Shown here piece after piece: positions 33,144 to 36,664 of a DNA stretch of 36,664 bases. The notes under the pieces are model-generated. The model saw only the letters and a program-made list of their open reading frames with translations, ran no database searches and had not been told where the DNA came from. The stretch comes from Bodo saltans (lineage: Eukaryota; Euglenozoa; Kinetoplastea; Eubodonida; Bodonidae), in the NCBI GenBank assembly GCA_001460835.1, contig CYKH01001823.1, forward strand, positions 888 through 37,551, read 5' to 3'. Each line of letters starts with the position of its first letter. Position 1 is the first letter of the stretch. The position numbers were made by a program, and so were the translations under genes.

Positions 33144-36100
33144 ATGTTTAAGCAACTACGAGGAACGTGCCGCCGAGATTCGGCGTCTTTATTCAGGCTT
33201 CTCATAGCCACAGCAATGTTGGTATCCGCAACGCTGTCATTCACGTGGCAGACTTCAGCAATCACTGCATCTCTCCAACAAGAAGTTGTTCTTAAAACAA
33301 CCGGGAGCCTAATCAGTGGTGAAGGAACGTCAAACCCTCATCACATCGCTGTGGATGCTGCGATGGTCGACGCCGCGGTCACGTTTAGAGAACAATGGCA
33401 TCTCGAAGATCAGAAAAAGAGTCACGTCCTCGTGAGAACCAAGCGTCGAAATGCTACAGGTGGGCCTCATGCATGGATGTGCACGACGGCAGGCGGAGGA
33501 ATCTTTGAAGATGAGGCAACGAGCCCTCGATTTATCGCTTCACGGCGCATCATGCGACGCGGTATTGTGGTGGGGTACTCCACGTTCGTACTTCCGACGG
33601 AATTGTGCCGCAGGCCAGTGCCAACGATTGACTTGCGCGGAGGGCCCATCAGATGGACGGAGATATTAAATGACGACGTCGAGGGTGCTTGCGCTCACGG
33701 CCTTGAACGCGAGCCCATTGCCTCAGTAGCCCTGCAGTACAACGACGAAGTCCAACAAAACAATTCTGCTGCGAAATGTTTTGCTATGTGTATGGCGTTT
33801 CGATCGTGCACTGGTTTCTCTGTTGTGCTGCTCGAGACGAAGAGAGGAGAGGTAGCGCATCGCCACTGCCAATTGTTTCGTTGTTTCTATTATCGAACTC
33901 CAATTCAACTCGTTTCATCGATGAAGATGGAGTGGACACCAAAAACCTCTGTCAACAACAACAACGAAAGCACTTCATCGCATCAAACAAAAGAGCACTT
34001 CGAGATTTTACACATGATCTTGCACAAGCGTCGATTCGTGTTTGATATGCAGTGGTTCTACGACGGTAGTAGTAACCACAGTAGTAGCAACCACGATACC
34101 CTACTAGGTGGTAGTGTTGTTTCGCACGATGAACGAGCATCTCTTGTTGGCCAAGATGTGCACAGTCGTCATCGTGCAAGAAACGACGATGACGACGACG
34201 ACGGCGCAAAGGTGTTGGTGGTGTTTCGATCTTTCGGAGGCTTTGTGTGGAACCTCGAAACGTTTGATGTCCCCTTTCCCTCAAATGCGCAAGTGATAGC
34301 ACTGGACGCCGTTTATGGCGATGTGAGGAGCGACATTGACGCCACCGTGCAACTTGAAGTCGTGGCGATTGATAGGTACGCCCTCAGTGTGCAGCGTTTT
34401 TCTGCCGAGGAGGCACTGCATGTTGGTGAGGAGTTGCTACAAAGCGACCGATTCTCGCCGATTGTTGACGATCGGAGTGACGATACTATTTGCAGCCTCT
34501 GGCGTCGGTCACGGCTGCTCCTCCCCATGGAAGTGTTTCACGGAGCGGCGACCGTTGCGAGCATTCCACTATCGATGATCAGTGGGAGGGCGCGACTCGG
34601 TGGTCATGTGCTGTCGAACATGGAACCTTTCATAGGATCAACACTGTGTATCTATGCGGAGCTCCACTACGCTTCCACCGTCACGCCGGACAAGAAGAAG
34701 CTCCGCGGCCCTCTTAGCCAAGCATTCGCAATGAAATCTGTTCGCTTGCATCGGCTGCTGAAGATGTCCAGCTTTGGTGGTGATGAGTTGCCCATGTATT
34801 TGACCCCCTACCGCTCTCTTCATGCCAGTGTTGTCGCAGGAGTTGATTGTGGTGGGGCTGACACAGATGGGACCTTGTGGTGCCTGCGTGGAACGCTGCT
34901 GTTGTCCTCGTCGCCACCACCACCACCAACCGCCATCAATGCGTCGATGTCGTTGTCATCCATTTCTCTTGAAGGCGCTGATTGGGGCTCGACATGTGTG
35001 CTATCGCTTGCTGTTGTTGCGTCGGAAGCACCTGCTGGTGGCCATCATGAAACATTTTGCTGCAACGTCACGTTGGACGTAGTGGAGGGTTTCTACACCA
35101 AGTTTGGTCCGTTTGGAGAAGCTCTGTTCACAAACATTTTGTTCAGAGCGACCTCACTCGCTGCCCAGAATTTGATGAGCGCAGCAGCTGTTGCTGCATC
35201 GTCCACTATTATGATTGTGGCCAAAGCGCACTTGTACCAAGAAGGGGCACTGCTGAAATCGATCCCCTCTGGCCCCCTGATGGCATTGTGGAACACGACA
35301 CTGACGCCAGGAGACTACCCAAGGCGCCAACCCATAAACAGTGCCAACCCACCAACCGCATCTCTTCCATCTCCTGCGCCCATACTCATTTCACTTGCCG
35401 TGCACGAGTGCCCCGACTGTCTCGTTCAACTCCTCGCGAATATTCGACTGCATGCCATGCCATGCGCTGTTGTTGTGCACATATCAGCGGCAAGCAACGG
35501 GGCCACAATGACGACGAAGATGGCGGAAGCTGCAATTTTAGCAGAAGCAGAGCTCGCTAGATCATATCACAACATCAGCGGCAATCATAATATTGCACAC
35601 ATGCCAGTATTCATTAACAGGCATCAGATGGTGATTGGAGGTGCCGGTGAGCATCTGCATCTCGTGAACTTTCGCAACGTAGCGTTTATGCTCCACAGCC
35701 ACCCTCACGTTGAGTGGTCCCACGTCGTGTGGATGCAAAGCAATGAGCGACTGCTCAAGAAAGGTATCGGAAGTTATGTAAGGCAGTTTGACATGTCTGT
35801 TCCGCGAGTGGCAGTGCACACCGAGCTCGCAGGAATAGCGCACTTTCATCAGCCGTTACCTCGATATTATTCGCTGCGCGAGATGCTCTCCGCAGCGCAG
35901 CAGCATCGGTCAACGGTTCTGATCCAACTTCGTGATGCCACTCGACGTGGTTTGATGAGCAACACTCTTGCACATCCACTGACATCTTCGTCATCGTCAT
36001 CGTCATCGTCATCGTCGCGTTCGCGCCAGTCTCCATTGTTCATGCACCGCATCTTCAGCCCTCAAAATATTCTTTCAGAAGGCGTCTTCCTCAATCGCAG

Positions 36101-36413
36101 TATCGCAGCATACTTGTCGGACATTTCCGAGGCAACAATAGACACTGATACACAACACAGTGGCGACTCGAAATACATCGCCCACGAATACGTCACCACC
36201 ATACTCCTCGAACATGCAATCGATCACTTCCATCTCACGACCAGTCGCATTGGACAGCGCACATCGGTTTTGGCATGGGGCCGCACCAATTACTTCGTCA
36301 CTGCAGAGGATATCGACATGATACGGAACAGTGCTGGGCCCCCGTTCAGTGCGAAGCGGTTCCATCACCACTCGCCAGCAATAATCAATCATTCGTTCGC
36401 ACCCCCGATATAG
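33144..36413 (+). CDS. Type II membrane protein with PAN-like module and possible glycosyltransferase C-terminus
   Basis: From the first in-frame ATG the protein has 1089 residues. A basic N-terminus followed by a hydrophobic stretch (about 17-33) looks like a signal anchor, placing the rest in the secretory lumen or outside. N-x-S/T sites are frequent. At about 205-255 a cysteine pattern C-F-A-M-C-x5-C-T-G-F-S-V ... H-C-Q-L-F resembles a PAN/apple module, which binds protein or carbohydrate. From about residue 745, S-L-A-V-H-E-C-P-D-C-L-V-Q-L-L and then M-Q-S-N-E-R-L-L-K-K-G suggest a Core-2/I-branching-type (GT14-like) glycosyltransferase domain; this is a weak, pattern-level similarity. 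An 11-serine run interrupts this region. I regard the membrane topology as likely, the enzymatic role as a hypothesis. Confidence 0.75.
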   Translation: MFKQLRGTCRRDSASLFRLLIATAMLVSATLSFTWQTSAITASLQQEVVLKTTGSLISGEGTSNPHHIAVDAAMVDAAVTFREQWHLEDQKKSHVLVRTKRRNATGGPHAWMCTTAGGGIFEDEATSPRFIASRRIMRRGIVVGYSTFVLPTELCRRPVPTIDLRGGPIRWTEILNDDVEGACAHGLEREPIASVALQYNDEVQQNNSAAKCFAMCMAFRSCTGFSVVLLETKRGEVAHRHCQLFRCFYYRTPIQLVSSMKMEWTPKTSVNNNNESTSSHQTKEHFEILHMILHKRRFVFDMQWFYDGSSNHSSSNHDTLLGGSVVSHDERASLVGQDVHSRHRARNDDDDDDGAKVLVVFRSFGGFVWNLETFDVPFPSNAQVIALDAVYGDVRSDIDATVQLEVVAIDRYALSVQRFSAEEALHVGEELLQSDRFSPIVDDRSDDTICSLWRRSRLLLPMEVFHGAATVASIPLSMISGRARLGGHVLSNMEPFIGSTLCIYAELHYASTVTPDKKKLRGPLSQAFAMKSVRLHRLLKMSSFGGDELPMYLTPYRSLHASVVAGVDCGGADTDGTLWCLRGTLLLSSSPPPPPTAINASMSLSSISLEGADWGSTCVLSLAVVASEAPAGGHHETFCCNVTLDVVEGFYTKFGPFGEALFTNILFRATSLAAQNLMSAAAVAASSTIMIVAKAHLYQEGALLKSIPSGPLMALWNTTLTPGDYPRRQPINSANPPTASLPSPAPILISLAVHECPDCLVQLLANIRLHAMPCAVVVHISAASNGATMTTKMAEAAILAEAELARSYHNISGNHNIAHMPVFINRHQMVIGGAGEHLHLVNFRNVAFMLHSHPHVEWSHVVWMQSNERLLKKGIGSYVRQFDMSVPRVAVHTELAGIAHFHQPLPRYYSLREMLSAAQQHRSTVLIQLRDATRRGLMSNTLAHPLTSSSSSSSSSSSRSRQSPLFMHRIFSPQNILSEGVFLNRSIAAYLSDISEATIDTDTQHSGDSKYIAHEYVTTILLEHAIDHFHLTTSRIGQRTSVLAWGRTNYFVTAEDIDMIRNSAGPPFSAKRFHHHSPAIINHSFAPPI
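35985..36017 (+). repeat. TCG/TCA serine-codon repeat
   Basis: Eleven consecutive serine codons, mostly alternating TCA and TCG, inside the putative glycosyltransferase region; probably a surface loop expansion. Confidence 0.85.
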
Positions 36414-36664
36414 CAACTGAGCTTGTAGATAACAAGATCGACATTGGCGCTGACATGGCTTTGTTTCTCTTCCTGTATAGGCAAGCAACCAAGAAGGATC
36501 ATCGATCGTGTCGTGCGTAAGGAGAATCACGCAGGATACTCGTGGACAAAGTGTAAGTGTCTTGTTCGGTTACGCGCGGTTGGACCCCATTCTGGGTCTG
36601 CTGATCAAGCTTGTTAATCTGCGTGCTTGATAATTGTTCATACATATGTCTTTGAATAATAGCC
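36414..36664 (+). other. 3' UTR and window end
   Basis: No supported gene. A T/C stretch near 36459-36477 ending in TAG at 36478-36480 resembles a splice acceptor. The ATG at 36646 is followed by six open codons to the window edge, so the next gene may begin here, but this cannot be judged. Confidence 0.4.

Noticed and set aside
36541-36664. Possible tRNA-like or hairpin element in the last 120 bases
   Set aside because: A few complementary short stretches exist, but no acceptor stem or T-loop consensus could be assembled.

Overview
The window looks like nuclear DNA of a kinetoplastid protist, most likely a free-living bodonid such as Bodo saltans. All supported genes lie on the + strand, none needs an intron, and most are preceded by a pyrimidine-rich tract followed by an AG just upstream of the first ATG, as expected for spliced-leader trans-splicing of a polycistronic transcript. 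No tRNA, rRNA, CRISPR array or transposon was recognised. The assembly contains one 300-N gap (13654-13953). Species assignment is inference; the kinetoplastid-type layout is seen directly.

Left part (1-14391): the tail of an unidentified gene; a DCC1-like cohesion/clamp-loader subunit; a hypothetical helical protein; a short bacterial-type UDP-glucose 4-epimerase; a protein with two ubiquitin-like domains and a BAG-like C-terminus; a two-finger CCCH RNA-binding protein whose reading frame breaks just before a long polyglutamine domain; a coiled-coil protein; a small RRM/RGG protein; a GMP synthase broken by two perfect tandem duplications (50 bp and 16 bp); and, after the gap, a small unknown protein. 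Middle part (14392-18384): about 4 kb without a convincing gene, containing a diverged 284-bp tandem duplication.

Right part (18385-36664): a hypothetical protein; a bifunctional mRNA cap guanylyltransferase / guanine-N7 methyltransferase of the CGM1 type; a type-I DnaJ protein that lacks its J domain but keeps the zinc fingers and a possible prenylation box; an ERCC1/Rad10 nuclease subunit; a seven-TM GOST/GPR107-like protein; a predicted N-myristoylated protein joining a degenerate ADP-ribosyltransferase-like domain to a strikingly regular 35-residue TPR solenoid; and a type II membrane protein with a PAN-like module and a possible glycosyltransferase C-terminus.

As usual for kinetoplastid polycistrons, neighbours are functionally unrelated (DNA replication/repair, nucleotide and sugar metabolism, RNA capping and binding, chaperones, secretory pathway), and control is expected mainly through UTRs. 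The most interesting points are the J-less DnaJ, the pseudo-ART plus 35-residue TPR protein, the double UBL-BAG protein, the interrupted GMP synthase and CCCH genes, and the long non-coding block with its tandem duplication.
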